Positions 1 to 7,525 of a stretch of DNA of 29,038 nucleotides are shown piece after piece. The notes under the pieces were generated by a model. It saw only the letters and a list, made by a program, of their open reading frames with translations. It was not told the origin of the DNA and searched no databases. This DNA is from DATCVR01 sp036566745. Its GTDB lineage: Bacteria > Actinomycetota > Actinomycetes > Jiangellales > Jiangellaceae. Position 1 is the stretch's first letter. Each line of letters starts with the position of its first letter. The translations under genes and the position numbers were made by a program. The stretch lies in the NCBI GenBank assembly GCA_036566745.1, contig DATCVR010000068.1, forward strand, positions 1 to 29,038. The letters are read 5' to 3'.

Positions 1-2
1 GG

Positions 3-254
3 CGCGATCTCGACCCGCCAGCGGACTCGGCGCCGGTCGTCCCGAAGGTCCACCGCGCCACCTGGAATGTGGACCATCGAGGGGACGGTCGGGTCGGCGG
101 GTGGGTGCATGCGATGAGCCTCTCTGTCCGGGCGACCACGAGGTCATCGCAGGCCCCCGTCACCATATCGAGCCCGCGGAATGATCACGTTCAGCAGGGA
201 ATCGCCTGCATCACGAGGCCTGCAGGCATGGTGGCGCAGGCGAACACCTGCTGA
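3..254 (+). other. Possible 3' end of a gene entering from the left
   Basis: One plus-strand frame is open from the window edge to a TGA at 252-254. Its first 45 or so codons give an Asp/Val/Pro-containing peptide rather than the Arg-rich composition of shadow frames, but G/C at third positions is only about 80 percent, lower than in the clear genes here. The frame runs into the inverted repeat at 177-268. A short minus-strand frame starting GTG at 61 and running off the edge is an equally weak alternative. No family recognised. Confidence 0.2.
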
Positions 255-268
255 ACGTGATCATTCCG
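177..268. repeat. Long inverted repeat with 22-bp perfect arms
   Basis: The arms at 177-198 and 247-268 are exact reverse complements (22 bp). Inside them an 8-bp second pair (202-209 with 236-243) and a central cctgcagg palindrome (219-226) extend the dyad into a nested hairpin of about 92 nt. It ends 51 nt upstream of the GTG of the YdeI-like gene. There is no T-tract and no encoded protein, so it could be a small palindromic mobile repeat (MITE-like), a terminator for a gene to the left, or an operator/leader structure. Confidence 0.85.
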
Positions 269-319
269 GCCTGTCGGATCCGGCCGGTATCGTCGCGATG
301 TCCACGAGAGGAGCCCTGC

Positions 320-928
320 GTGCCCACGAATCCTGGCGCCGACGAAGCTCCGGTGATCGCGTTCCGCGACGCTCCGGAGTTCGAGGTGTGGTTGGACGAC
401 AACGTCGACCTGAAGGTCGGCGTGTGGCTGAAGATGGCGAAGAAGGGCTCTGGCATTCCGTCGTTGACCTCGGACGAGGCGGTCGACGTCGGCCTCTGCT
501 ACGGCTGGATCTCCGGCCAGCGCAAATCTCTCGACGACCTCTACTACCTCCAGAAATACGTGCCCCGCCGGCCACGTAGTCGCTGGTCACAGGTCAATGT
601 CGACAAGGTCGAGGAACTGACCGCCGCGGGACGGATGCGTCCGTCCGGGCTTGCCGAGGTCGAGGCCGCGAAGGCCGACGGCAGGTGGGCCGCCGCCTAC
701 GAGTCGCAACGCAACGCCACCATCCCGCCCGACCTCGCCGAGGCGCTCGCGGCGAATCCTCAGGCGGCCCGGGCGTTCGAGGCGCTCGGCAAGACCGACC
801 AGTACGCCATGATCCTCAAGCTCGTGACCACGCGTACCGACGCAGGCCGCGCCTCCCAGCTCAGCAGGGCGATCTCCGCCCTCGAAGCACCCGGGCCGGA
901 GGGCACGCGAGCGCCATCCTCGATCTGA
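320..928 (+). CDS. YdeI/OmpD-associated (OmdA-like) family protein
   Basis: A 202-residue soluble protein. The early stretch with VWLKMAKKGSG, then DVGLCYGWISGQRK and the YVPRRPRSRWSQVNVDKVEEL block, is the signature of the bacteriocin-protection YdeI/OmdA family. The C-terminal half (alternating Ala-rich helices, A-AFEALGKTDQYAMIL) also fits that family. Biochemical function is not established for the family; some members are linked to peptide or oxidative stress tolerance. I choose the GTG at 320 because gagaggag lies 7 nt upstream; an in-frame ATG at 257 would place the start inside the inverted repeat. It is monocistronic and convergent with the DUF397 gene, 27 nt away. Confidence 0.85.
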   Translation: MPTNPGADEAPVIAFRDAPEFEVWLDDNVDLKVGVWLKMAKKGSGIPSLTSDEAVDVGLCYGWISGQRKSLDDLYYLQKYVPRRPRSRWSQVNVDKVEELTAAGRMRPSGLAEVEAAKADGRWAAAYESQRNATIPPDLAEALAANPQAARAFEALGKTDQYAMILKLVTTRTDAGRASQLSRAISALEAPGPEGTRAPSSI

Positions 929-955
929 GAACGGAGCCACGTCGGCCGGGGGCTC

Positions 956-1156
956 TCAGCCGAACTCGCCGGCGTGGACGCCCTGCACGAACGCCGACCA
1001 CTCCCCCGCCGTGAAGCGCAGAATTCCGCCCGACGGGTTCTTCGAATCGCGCACCAGACGGCCGCCGTCAGCCAGATCTGCGACCTCGACACATTCCGTG
1101 GGGTCCTGGTTGCTGAACGACGCTTTCCGCCACACCAAAAACTCGTCGTCCGTCAT
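956..1156 (-). CDS. DUF397 domain protein
   Basis: A 66-residue protein consisting of one DUF397 domain: W-K-SFS near residues 9-15, CVEVADL, VRDSKNP with a following Gly-Gly, then EWSAFVQGV and a terminal GEF, all family hallmarks. DUF397 proteins occur almost only in actinomycetes, usually beside a DUF5753/XRE regulator, and some such pairs have been proposed to act like toxin-antitoxin or regulator-partner modules. That is exactly the context here: its ATG overlaps the TGA of the upstream XRE gene (ATGA at 1153-1156), so the two are probably translationally coupled. The molecular function is not known to me beyond that pairing. Confidence 0.9.
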   Translation of the reverse strand: MTDDEFLVWRKASFSNQDPTECVEVADLADGGRLVRDSKNPSGGILRFTAGEWSAFVQGVHAGEFG

Positions 1157-1965
1157 GTCTTGAGCTCCTCGATCCGCGATTCGATCATCCGTGCGCTTTC
1201 CCGCAACGATGCTGCTTCTGAGCGCATGAGGTCGAATCGTTTTACGGCCTCCGAAATCATACTTGGATCGGAAGTGGTCTCACCGTTGAGGGGGCCGGTG
1301 AGATGGACCACGCGGTTCTTGTCTTCGAGATCAAATATGGTCATCGGACCTGGGGGGCCGTAGGCGCTGGCGTCGTAGTTCAATATCTGAACCGTGATTA
1401 CCCGCGTTCTCATCAGGCCAAACAGGTGCGTCAGTTGTTCGGTCATCACGTCGATGGTTCCGACGATCTGGTGGAGCGCCGCCTCGCCCATGATCAGGTG
1501 GTAGGACCTCAACCGGCCGGCGCCGAAGATCTTCTGGCGGTCAAGCCGGCGCGCGATCATCCGTTCGAGCTCATCGCCCGCACTTTCGCCGAACTGGCCC
1601 GCATCGAGGATGACGCTGGCGTAGTCGCGTGTCTGCACTAGGCCAGAGATGGTCACCGGCTGCCACGACCGGATCGTCACAGCTTGCTCTTCGGCTTCGA
1701 CCAAAGCGGCGGCCCAGGACGGCAAGCCTTGGTCACGGCCCTGACCGTGCAACCCGACCAGCAACGTCCCCGTACCGAACGCGCGATCACACCCGGTCAC
1801 GAAATCCGCATGCGGCCACACCCGCGCATGCTCCACATCATTGACCTGCGACCGCGAATACCCGATCTTCTTACCCAACTGATCCTGAGTCAGCCCGTGA
1901 ACCGTACGAAGCGTGCGCACAGCATGAGCCACCGCGCGGAGGCCGGCCGGGGTGTCGTCCTTCAT
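1153..1965 (-). CDS. XRE-family regulator with DUF5753 (Scr1-like)
   Basis: A 270-residue protein. Residues about 14-65 form an HTH_3/XRE fold (VRTLRTVHGLTQDQLGKKIG, then YSRSQVNDVEHAR as the recognition helix). Residues about 90-265 are the DUF5753 domain: ALVEAEEQAVTIRSWQP, then SGLVQTRDYA, RLDRQKIF, MGEAALHQIVG, and near the end NRVVHLTGPLNGE. DUF5753 binds an unknown ligand or partner in this family. It overlaps the DUF397 gene by 4 nt and is divergent from a small Cys-rich protein. It probably controls the shared intergenic region, which holds two hairpins, but that is inference. The start is the ATG at 1965. Confidence 0.92.
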   Translation of the reverse strand: MKDDTPAGLRAVAHAVRTLRTVHGLTQDQLGKKIGYSRSQVNDVEHARVWPHADFVTGCDRAFGTGTLLVGLHGQGRDQGLPSWAAALVEAEEQAVTIRSWQPVTISGLVQTRDYASVILDAGQFGESAGDELERMIARRLDRQKIFGAGRLRSYHLIMGEAALHQIVGTIDVMTEQLTHLFGLMRTRVITVQILNYDASAYGPPGPMTIFDLEDKNRVVHLTGPLNGETTSDPSMISEAVKRFDLMRSEAASLRESARMIESRIEELKT

Positions 1966-2046
1966 CTCTACTCCACCGTCATCGAGTCAACCGCGCCGTC
2001 ACGCCACGTCACCGTATCCCCTGGTGAGCTTGGCCACATCCGGACA

Positions 2047-2121
2047 CTCTCGAAGCCAGCCACCGGCTTCGGGGACCCTCGCGCCGTCACGCAGGACCCG
2101 CGGTCGGTGGTCCATCGACCG
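2047..2121 (+). promoter_or_regulatory. Two tandem hairpins in a divergent intergenic region
   Basis: The 169-nt gap between the XRE gene and the small Cys protein holds two dyads. The first pairs 2051-2057 with 2065-2071 (7 perfect bp, 7-nt loop) and can extend three pairs outward with two G-U pairs. The second pairs 2101-2106 with 2116-2121 (6 bp, 9-nt loop) and ends 5 nt before the ggggaa Shine-Dalgarno of the next gene. They could be operators for the XRE protein or leader-RNA stems; the sequence alone does not decide. Confidence 0.4.
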
Positions 2122-2134
2122 AACGGGGAATCCC

Positions 2135-2332
2135 ATGTCTCAAACCCATCCCGATACGTCCGACCTCAGCGGATTCGCCCCGACACCCCGGGCGACGCAT
2201 CGTCCAGTCGGCGACGAGGGCGGCCGCACGTGCGACGCGTGTGGTCCCACCACGCAGTGGCCGTGCCCGACCGCGACGTGGCAGGAGCAGTGGCTCGCGA
2301 CCTTGAACCTCGAGCCCGAACAGCTCCCCTAG
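2135..2332 (+). CDS. Small Cys-containing hypothetical protein
   Basis: A 65-residue protein starting at the ATG 2135, with ggggaa about 5 nt upstream. The N-terminal half is Pro/Thr/Asp-rich and probably disordered. The C-terminal half has CDAC then, eight residues on, a third Cys in QWPCP, followed by an amphipathic WQEQWLATL helix. Three cysteines are one short of a classic zinc knuckle; a His may complete the site. Its position, divergent from the DUF5753/DUF397 pair, makes it a candidate third member of that module. I do not recognise a named family and assign no function. Confidence 0.6.
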   Translation: MSQTHPDTSDLSGFAPTPRATHRPVGDEGGRTCDACGPTTQWPCPTATWQEQWLATLNLEPEQLP

Positions 2333-2408
2333 CCCGCCCGCCACGGGCTCCGACGCGACGTCCGATTCCCGCCAGTGATCGCGGCCAGGAGCCAGCACCA
2401 TCGAAGAC

Positions 2409-2909
2409 ATGAGCAGCTACACGTATCGCCCTATCCCGACCGACGTCCTCGCCGAGCTCCGCGAGACCGACGACGCGGGCCGGCACCGCGACCCTTACGT
2501 CGACGACGAAGGTGGCGCACCGCTGCGGTGCTGCCTCCGCCGAAGCGTCCCAGGCGAGAAGATCACCCTCGTCTCCTACGCTCCCCTGCGGCGCTGGGCG
2601 AAGCAGGCCGACGCCGATCCGGGCGCCTACGACGAGGTCGGACCGGTGTTCGTCCATGCCGATCCGTGCGACGGACCCGCCGACGGCTTCCCGGCCGAGG
2701 TGCTCTCCGCCCGCCGGGTCTTCCGCGCCTACGGCAGCGACGGCCACATCCTCGGAGGGTCACTGGTGTCCCCGGTCGCCGAGCACGCCGAGACCGTGGC
2801 CGAAGCGGCCCTCGACGACCTGTTCGCCGATCCGGCGGTCGCCGTCGTCCACATCCGCGCGGTCGAGTTCGGGTGCTTCCACGCCGCGGTGACCCGCCCC
2901 ACGTCATGA
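2409..2909 (+). CDS. DUF1203 domain protein
   Basis: A 166-residue protein matching DUF1203 along its whole length: PYVDDEGGAPLRCCLRR near residue 28, GEKITLVSYAPL, then GPVFVHADPC around 78-87, an FRAYG block, and the terminal HIRAVEFGCFHAAV. DUF1203 has no established biochemical role. The conserved Cys and His residues (the CC pair, HADPC, and GCFH near the end) suggest metal binding or a catalytic role, but this is only inference. The nearest start is the ATG 2409 with a weak gaag; a stronger aggag lies 17 nt upstream. It stands alone between the small Cys protein and the PEP mutase-like gene. Confidence 0.88.
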   Translation: MSSYTYRPIPTDVLAELRETDDAGRHRDPYVDDEGGAPLRCCLRRSVPGEKITLVSYAPLRRWAKQADADPGAYDEVGPVFVHADPCDGPADGFPAEVLSARRVFRAYGSDGHILGGSLVSPVAEHAETVAEAALDDLFADPAVAVVHIRAVEFGCFHAAVTRPTS

Positions 2910-2929
2910 CCCTGCGTCGGGCTCGCTGC

Positions 2930-2958
2930 TTGACACCGGCCACGCGTCCCGATTCGGT
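2930..2958 (+). promoter_or_regulatory. Possible promoter for the PEP mutase-like gene
   Basis: A perfect TTGACA at 2930-2935 is followed after 17 nt by ttcggt at 2953-2958, a poor -10 box. A start point near 2965 would leave a leader of about 20 nt carrying the acgaggac ribosome site of the next gene. The -35 is good and the -10 is weak. Confidence 0.35.
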
Positions 2959-2985
2959 GTGGCTCATGCGACGAGGACAGCAGTC

Positions 2986-3810
2986 ATGACCGGCCGGCCC
3001 GATCCCGCGCAGGTCGTCCGGGCCGCGCAGCTCCGGTCGCTGCACGTGTCCGGACGGCCGTTGCGCCTGGTCAACGTCTGGGACGTGGCGAGCGCACAGG
3101 TCGTGGCCGCCCAGCCCGCCACCATGGCCATCGCGACCGCCAGCTGGTCGATCTCGGCCGCCCACGGCGTGCCCGACGGCGAGGGCCTGGCGCTCGACGA
3201 CCTCCTGGTCACGGTGGAGCGGATCTGCCGCGCCGTGTCGCTGCCGGTGACCGCCGACCTCGAGCGTGGCCACGGCCGCACCCCGGACGACGTCGCCGTC
3301 TCGATCCGCCGGCTGATCGACACCGGTGCGGTGGGCTGCAACATCGAGGACAGCGTGGCCGCCGACGATCCCGGCGGCACCGATGGCCTGCGCGACCTCG
3401 CCGACCAGGTCGCGCGGCTGCGCGCGGTGAGGTCGGCGGCCGACGCCGCGGGCGTGCCCATCGTGCTCAACGCCCGCACGGACGTGCTCGTCTCCGGTGG
3501 TGACACCGACGACGCCGTGGCCCGAGGGCTCGCCTACCTCGACGCGGGCGCCGACTGTGTCTTCGCGCTCGGCGCGGCCGACCTCGGCGACGTCCGAAAG
3601 CTCACCGCCGCCTTCGACGGACGGCTGAGCCTGATGGCCTGGCCGGGCATGCCCTCGGCGGACGAACTGGCCGAGGCGGGCGTGTCCCGGATCAGCGTCG
3701 GTCCCGGGCCGATGCGCGCCGCCTACACCGAGCTCGCCCGGGTGGCCGCCGAGATCGCCGCGACCGGTGTCTGGCCCGAGGCGATCGGTGCCCGGCTGCC
3801 GATGGGCTGA
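2986..3810 (+). CDS. Isocitrate lyase/PEP mutase superfamily protein
   Basis: A 274-residue TIM-barrel enzyme of the PEP mutase/isocitrate lyase superfamily. Visible are the N-terminal VNVWDVASAQVV, the substrate-loop TADLERGHG at about residues 89-97, GCNIEDSV at about 119-126 (metal-binding Glu-Asp), VLNARTDV at about 158-165 (catalytic Arg) and the late GVSRISVGPGPM. The active-site Cys of true isocitrate lyase (KKCGH) is absent, so it probably breaks or forms a C-C or C-P bond in another small acid, as in the many unnamed actinobacterial members (2-methylisocitrate lyase-like or oxaloacetate hydrolase-like). Start ATG 2986 has acgaggac upstream; an in-frame GTG at 2959 lacks one. Specific substrate unknown. 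Confidence 0.88.
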   Translation: MTGRPDPAQVVRAAQLRSLHVSGRPLRLVNVWDVASAQVVAAQPATMAIATASWSISAAHGVPDGEGLALDDLLVTVERICRAVSLPVTADLERGHGRTPDDVAVSIRRLIDTGAVGCNIEDSVAADDPGGTDGLRDLADQVARLRAVRSAADAAGVPIVLNARTDVLVSGGDTDDAVARGLAYLDAGADCVFALGAADLGDVRKLTAAFDGRLSLMAWPGMPSADELAEAGVSRISVGPGPMRAAYTELARVAAEIAATGVWPEAIGARLPMG

Positions 3811-3849
3811 GCGGGCACGCGGGGTCGGCGAGCGCCGGGCGCCGCGGCT

Positions 3850-4455
3850 TCACAGCCAGCCGTTGTGCTGCGCGGCCTGGACCGCCTCCATCCGGTTGCG
3901 GGTCGAGGTCTTGCCGATCGCGGCCGAGAGGTGGTTGCGCACGGTGCTCTCGGACAGGTGGAGCCGGGCGGCGACGTCGGCCACCGTCGAGCCGTCGGCG
4001 GCGGAGCGGAGCACGTCGGTCTCCCGCTGGGTCAGCGGGTTCTCCCCCGCGCTCAGCGCCGCCGCGGCCAGGGACGGATCGACCACGGTGCGACCGGCGA
4101 GGACGTCGCGGATTGCCCGGGCCAGGTCCTCGACCGGGCCGTCCTTGACGAGAAACGCCCGCGCACCGGCGTCGAAGGCGCGGCGCAGGTACCCCGGCCG
4201 GCCGAACGTCGTGACGATCACCACCGCGCACTCCGGCGCCACCCGGGCCAGCTCCGCCGCAGCGGTGATGCCGTCACCTCCGGGGAGTTCGATGTCGAGC
4301 AGTGCGACGTCCGGCGTGATGTCGACCACCGCCGGCACGATCTGGTCCCCGCGCTCGACCTGCGCCACCACCTCCATGTCCGGCTCGAGGCCCAGCAGGA
4401 CGGCCAGCGCGCCGCGCATCATGCCCTGGTCCTCGGCGATGAGGGTCCGGATCAC
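3850..4455 (-). CDS. NarL/LuxR-family response regulator (DesR-like)
   Basis: A 201-residue response regulator. The receiver domain (1-120) has the acidic pair E8-D9, phosphoacceptor D54 (LLDIELPGGDG), T82 (VTTF) and K104 (FLVKDG), so it is complete. A LuxR-type HTH follows at about 137-198 (PLTQRETDVLRSAADG, then TVADVAARLHLSESTVRNHLSAAIGK). It is the partner of the upstream kinase: its GTG start (4453-4455) overlaps the kinase TGA (GTGA), and the architecture matches the DesK-DesR family, which in Bacillus senses membrane fluidity. Target genes cannot be read from the sequence, but the cotranscribed membrane protein and methyltransferase are natural candidates for autoregulation. Confidence 0.94.
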   Translation of the reverse strand: MIRTLIAEDQGMMRGALAVLLGLEPDMEVVAQVERGDQIVPAVVDITPDVALLDIELPGGDGITAAAELARVAPECAVVIVTTFGRPGYLRRAFDAGARAFLVKDGPVEDLARAIRDVLAGRTVVDPSLAAAALSAGENPLTQRETDVLRSAADGSTVADVAARLHLSESTVRNHLSAAIGKTSTRNRMEAVQAAQHNGWL

Positions 4456-5642
4456 GGCCGCACCTCCGCCACCGAGCGGGTCCGGACCGGCAGCTCGACC
4501 GTCACCCGCAACCCCGGCGCGAGGTCCGCGAAGCTCAGCCGGCCACCCGCGGCGTCGACGCGTTCCCGCATCCCCCGGAGCCCTCGCGTGGAGCGCTCCG
4601 CCGTTTGTGCACCGCCCCGGCCGTCGTCGTCGTCGACGCGCAGTCGCACGGCGTCGTCGGTCAGCTCCACCTCGATCACGCATCGTCGGGCCCCGGCATG
4701 CCGCACCACGTTCGTCACGGCCTCGCGCAGCACCCAGCCCAGGACGGCGTCGGCCTCGCCCGCCGGACCGTCCTGCCAGGCCCCGGCGCCGCGCACATCC
4801 GAGCTGATCCCGGCCGCGGCCAGGGCGGATCGGGCGCGGCCGAGCTCCGGGGCGAACGCCGAAGGACGGTAGCCCTCGACGGCCTCGCGTATCTCGACCA
4901 GGGCGCGGCGGCCGATCGTCTCGATGTCGGCGGCGTGGGTGGCGGCAGCCTCCGGGTCATTCGTCCCGAGCCGCCGGACCGCCTCGGCCTTCACCACGAT
5001 CACCGACAGCGTGTGGCCGAGCAGGTCGTGCAGGTCGCGGGAGAAGCGCAGGCGTTCGGCCACCACCGCGGCCTCGGCCAGCTCCTGACGGCTGCGGTCG
5101 AGCGCTCGCACCGCCTCGATCAGCCGGCGGAAGCCGAGGGTGGCCACGCCGGCGAGCAGGGTCGTGACGCCGGTGCTCCAGATGGCGTCGGACAGGGTGC
5201 TGCCGGCGGCCACGACCAGCATCGTCGCGCCCACGGCCATCGAGACCACCAGCGCGGGCGCCCAGCGCATCCGCACGGTCGCACCGGCCGCGAGGCCGAG
5301 CAGCGTGCCCAACGTGCCCCACTCCGGAGCCAGCGTGACCGTCGCCACGGCCACCGTCGCGGTCAGGAGCGTGAGCATCGCCTCGGGCAGGAGGCTGCGC
5401 CGCAGCCGGCGGCTCTGGGAGGCCACAACGGCCATCGAGAAGCTCGCCGCCACGACGATCAGCGCCAGCCAGCCCGGCCACGCCGGATCGAGATCGCCGA
5501 AGGTGCTCGCCGGCGCGAGCAGTACGAGCGGGACCAGGACGAACAGCCCCCAGGGCCAGGCACGGGTGGCGGCCAGCCGACGGTGGACGGAGGCGGGGAC
5601 GTCCGAGCATCCCGGCCGCCGCAGGTCGTCGATGGAGGTCAT
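4452..5642 (-). CDS. DesK-like sensor histidine kinase
   Basis: A 396-residue membrane kinase. The N-terminal half has four to five hydrophobic segments (from WGLFVLVPLVLLAPA at about 32 to TLLAGVATLGF at about 165) with hardly any extracellular loop, suggesting membrane-embedded sensing. A coiled linker (RSRQELAEAAVVAERLRFSRDL) leads to the HisKA_3 phosphorylation site HDLLGHTLS (His at about 203). The ATPase domain has the N-box REAVTNVVRHAGA and G-boxes DDDGRGG and RGLRGMRERVDAAGG. The start is the ATG 5642, which overlaps the stop of the methyltransferase gene (ATGA); a 23-residue longer version lacks support. It phosphorylates the overlapping DesR-like regulator. Confidence 0.93.
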   Translation of the reverse strand: MTSIDDLRRPGCSDVPASVHRRLAATRAWPWGLFVLVPLVLLAPASTFGDLDPAWPGWLALIVVAASFSMAVVASQSRRLRRSLLPEAMLTLLTATVAVATVTLAPEWGTLGTLLGLAAGATVRMRWAPALVVSMAVGATMLVVAAGSTLSDAIWSTGVTTLLAGVATLGFRRLIEAVRALDRSRQELAEAAVVAERLRFSRDLHDLLGHTLSVIVVKAEAVRRLGTNDPEAAATHAADIETIGRRALVEIREAVEGYRPSAFAPELGRARSALAAAGISSDVRGAGAWQDGPAGEADAVLGWVLREAVTNVVRHAGARRCVIEVELTDDAVRLRVDDDDGRGGAQTAERSTRGLRGMRERVDAAGGRLSFADLAPGLRVTVELPVRTRSVAEVRP

Positions 5643-6106
5643 CGGGCTACCTCGTGATCGCTGGGTTCGGCAGTCCGACGCCGGGCATGTCCGGCGATGT
5701 GTGGCCGCCACGGGTCGAGGCCCCGGCCCTGCTCGTGGTGGCGGAGCTCGACCGTCGCGAATCCGGCCCGCGCGAGGGCCGCCTCAGGATCGTCGACCGA
5801 ACACAGGACCCGGGTCGAGAGCACCGCGTCGGCGCACCCGTCCAGCAGGGGAAGCGACTCGGCCCGCCCGACGATCACCCGCGATCCGCCGCCCCGCCGC
5901 TCGGCGGCCGCACGCAACGCCCTGCGGCGATCGAGGTTCGGCTCGACGGCGATCCAGCGCACGCTCGGGTGCAACACCGCGACGTTCGCACCCCGGCCCG
6001 CGCCGATCTCGACCACCGTCCCGCGCAGCGGCGCGACCACGTCGCCGACCGGATCGGCGGAGCTCACCGGCACGGCTGGCGCTGCCTGGTTCCGGGCCGT
6101 GGTCAT
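5639..6106 (-). CDS. Class I SAM methyltransferase, internally shortened
   Basis: A 155-residue protein. Motif I is intact (VVEIGAGRGANV at about 31-42), as are the acidic end of strand 2 (IAVEPN) and the motif III/IV area (LLDGCADAVLSTRVLCSVDDPEAAL). Immediately afterwards the sequence jumps to RAGFATVELRHHE and WRPHIAGHARR, which in full-length relatives (about 200 residues) form the last strands. The usual EVRRVLRPGG helix and the following strand/helix, about 45-50 residues, are missing without a frameshift. It is probably an in-frame deletion giving a fold that may not bind substrate. Both junctions are ATGA overlaps (with DUF6069 upstream and the kinase downstream), so the reading frame may be kept for coupling. 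Start ATG 6106. Confidence 0.75.
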   Translation of the reverse strand: MTTARNQAAPAVPVSSADPVGDVVAPLRGTVVEIGAGRGANVAVLHPSVRWIAVEPNLDRRRALRAAAERRGGGSRVIVGRAESLPLLDGCADAVLSTRVLCSVDDPEAALARAGFATVELRHHEQGRGLDPWRPHIAGHARRRTAEPSDHEVAR

Positions 6107-6540
6107 GCGGCGATCCCGCGATCCGGGCCGGCGGTGCGGCGCACCATCGTGATGAGCACGACTGCCACGATCGCATGGAACCCGCCCAGCACGGCCGCGA
6201 CCTCGGCCTCTCCGGCTCCGGCCGGACCCGCGAGCGACACCACGAACGCGACCACCGCGATGATCGTCCTGGTCCGTGCCGGCCGCCGCGCGCGTCGTTC
6301 GAGGACCGCCAGCAGCCCCGTGCCGAGCAGCCCGGCGACCAGCGCCGCGAGCCCCACCGACACCGCCCCGACCTCCACGACGCCACCACTCGAGGCCGCC
6401 ACCAGCTCGATGCCCATCAGCGGGCCCGCGACGGCCCAGCCAGCCAGCGCGGCCAGCACCGCTGCGACCACCGGGGCAACGCGCCGACCCCGCGTCCTCG
6501 TCGGTGCCACGTTCACGTCCGGCGGCTGGTCGAGTGCCAT
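6103..6540 (-). CDS. DUF6069-like four-TM membrane protein
   Basis: A 145-residue integral membrane protein with four predicted helices: about 21-39 (VAPVVAAVLAALAGWAVAG), 58-80 (VGAVSVGLAALVAGLLG), 92-108 (TIIAVVAFVVSLAGP) and 115-132 (AAVLGGFHAIVAVVLI). Arg-rich tails and the LLAVLERRARR loop suggest a cytoplasmic N-terminus. It resembles DUF6069 proteins; function unknown. Start ATG 6540 has a strong gaggagg Shine-Dalgarno. It is the first gene of a leftward operon (membrane protein, methyltransferase, kinase, regulator) in which every junction overlaps by 4 nt, suggesting that the sensor system responds to or controls a membrane property. Confidence 0.8.
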   Translation of the reverse strand: MALDQPPDVNVAPTRTRGRRVAPVVAAVLAALAGWAVAGPLMGIELVAASSGGVVEVGAVSVGLAALVAGLLGTGLLAVLERRARRPARTRTIIAVVAFVVSLAGPAGAGEAEVAAVLGGFHAIVAVVLITMVRRTAGPDRGIAA

Positions 6541-6718
6541 GATCCGTACCTCCTCGATCGGCCGGGCCGGCGGGGATGCCGCCCGATCTCGTCGCGTTCG
6601 ACGCTACGGAGACGGGCCCGTCGGGCTCCAGATGTCGATGTCCTGACTTCGGCAGTACGAATGTCCTGGGCGCGGCACGATGGTGGCCGGCCGGTCGCGA
6701 CGCCACGAGGGGGACGAC

Positions 6719-7465
6719 ATGACGCTCACCGAGGCGCAGGAAGCGCTGTGTGACCAGAGCACCTGGGACTTCACCGATCTTCGTGCGCTGTTCATCGGCT
6801 GCACGCTCAGGCGGTCGCCCGCGGTGTCGAACACCGAGGGCCTGGCCGCCATCCCGATGGAGATCATGCGCCGCAACGGCGTGGCGGTCGACCTCGTCCG
6901 GGCGGTCGATCACGACATCCCGCCAGGCGTGTACCCCGACATGACCGAGCACGGCTGGGACCACGACGACTGGCCGGCGATCTTCGACCAGGTGATGGCC
7001 GCCGACATCCTCGTGCTGTGCACGCCGATCTGGCTGGGCGAGAAGTCCTCGGTGTGCACGAAGGTGGTCGAACGGCTCTACGGGAACTCCGCCGACCTCA
7101 ACGACGCCGGGCAGTACGCCTACTACGGACGCGTGGGCGGGTGCCTCGTCACGGGGAACGAGGACGGCGTGAAGCACTGCTCGATGAACGTCCTGTACTC
7201 GCTGCAGCACCTCGGCTTCACCATCCCGCCGCAGGCCGACGCAGGATGGATCGGCGAGGCCGGACCGGGGCCGTCCTACCTCGACGAAGGATCCGGCGGG
7301 CCGGAGAACGACTTCACCAACCGGAACGCGACCTTCATGACCTGGAACCTCCTGCACCTCGCGCGGATGCTCAAGGACGCGGGCGGGGTGCCGGCCCACG
7401 GCAACCAGCGTTCGCAGTGGGATGCCGGGTGCCGGTTCGACTTCCCCAACCCCGAGCATCGTTGA
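6719..7465 (+). CDS. Flavodoxin-fold NAD(P)H-dependent oxidoreductase
   Basis: A 248-residue protein with a flavodoxin/NADPH-dependent FMN reductase fold. After a 20-residue N-terminal extension, strand 1 and the FMN phosphate loop are seen in LFIGCTLRRSP and SNTEGL. The DILVLCTPIWLGEKSSVCTKVVERL stretch is the second FMN-contacting loop (T-P-x-W), and the GGCLVTGNEDG and GFTIPPQADAGWIGEAGPG segments are typical of actinobacterial members. Likely an FMN-dependent quinone or nitro reductase; substrate unknown. Start ATG 6719 follows gaggggg. It is divergent from the DUF6069 operon across a 178-bp gap and followed 60 bp later by the convergent epoxide hydrolase pseudogene. Confidence 0.9.
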   Translation: MTLTEAQEALCDQSTWDFTDLRALFIGCTLRRSPAVSNTEGLAAIPMEIMRRNGVAVDLVRAVDHDIPPGVYPDMTEHGWDHDDWPAIFDQVMAADILVLCTPIWLGEKSSVCTKVVERLYGNSADLNDAGQYAYYGRVGGCLVTGNEDGVKHCSMNVLYSLQHLGFTIPPQADAGWIGEAGPGPSYLDEGSGGPENDFTNRNATFMTWNLLHLARMLKDAGGVPAHGNQRSQWDAGCRFDFPNPEHR

Positions 7466-7525
7466 CGCGGGTCCCGCGCAGCTGGCCGGTGGCGCGTGGA
7501 TCGAGGCGGGCTCGCGACCGGGCCG

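Noticed and set aside
3811..3849. Terminator between the PEP mutase-like gene and the DesR-like gene
   Set aside because: The GC-rich gcgccgggcgc motif leaves too small a loop to form a stable hairpin and has no T-tract.
5639..7459. A 606-codon open frame on the minus strand
   Set aside because: Only its last 155 codons are a real protein (the methyltransferase). The rest is antisense to the flavodoxin-like gene and has shadow-frame composition.
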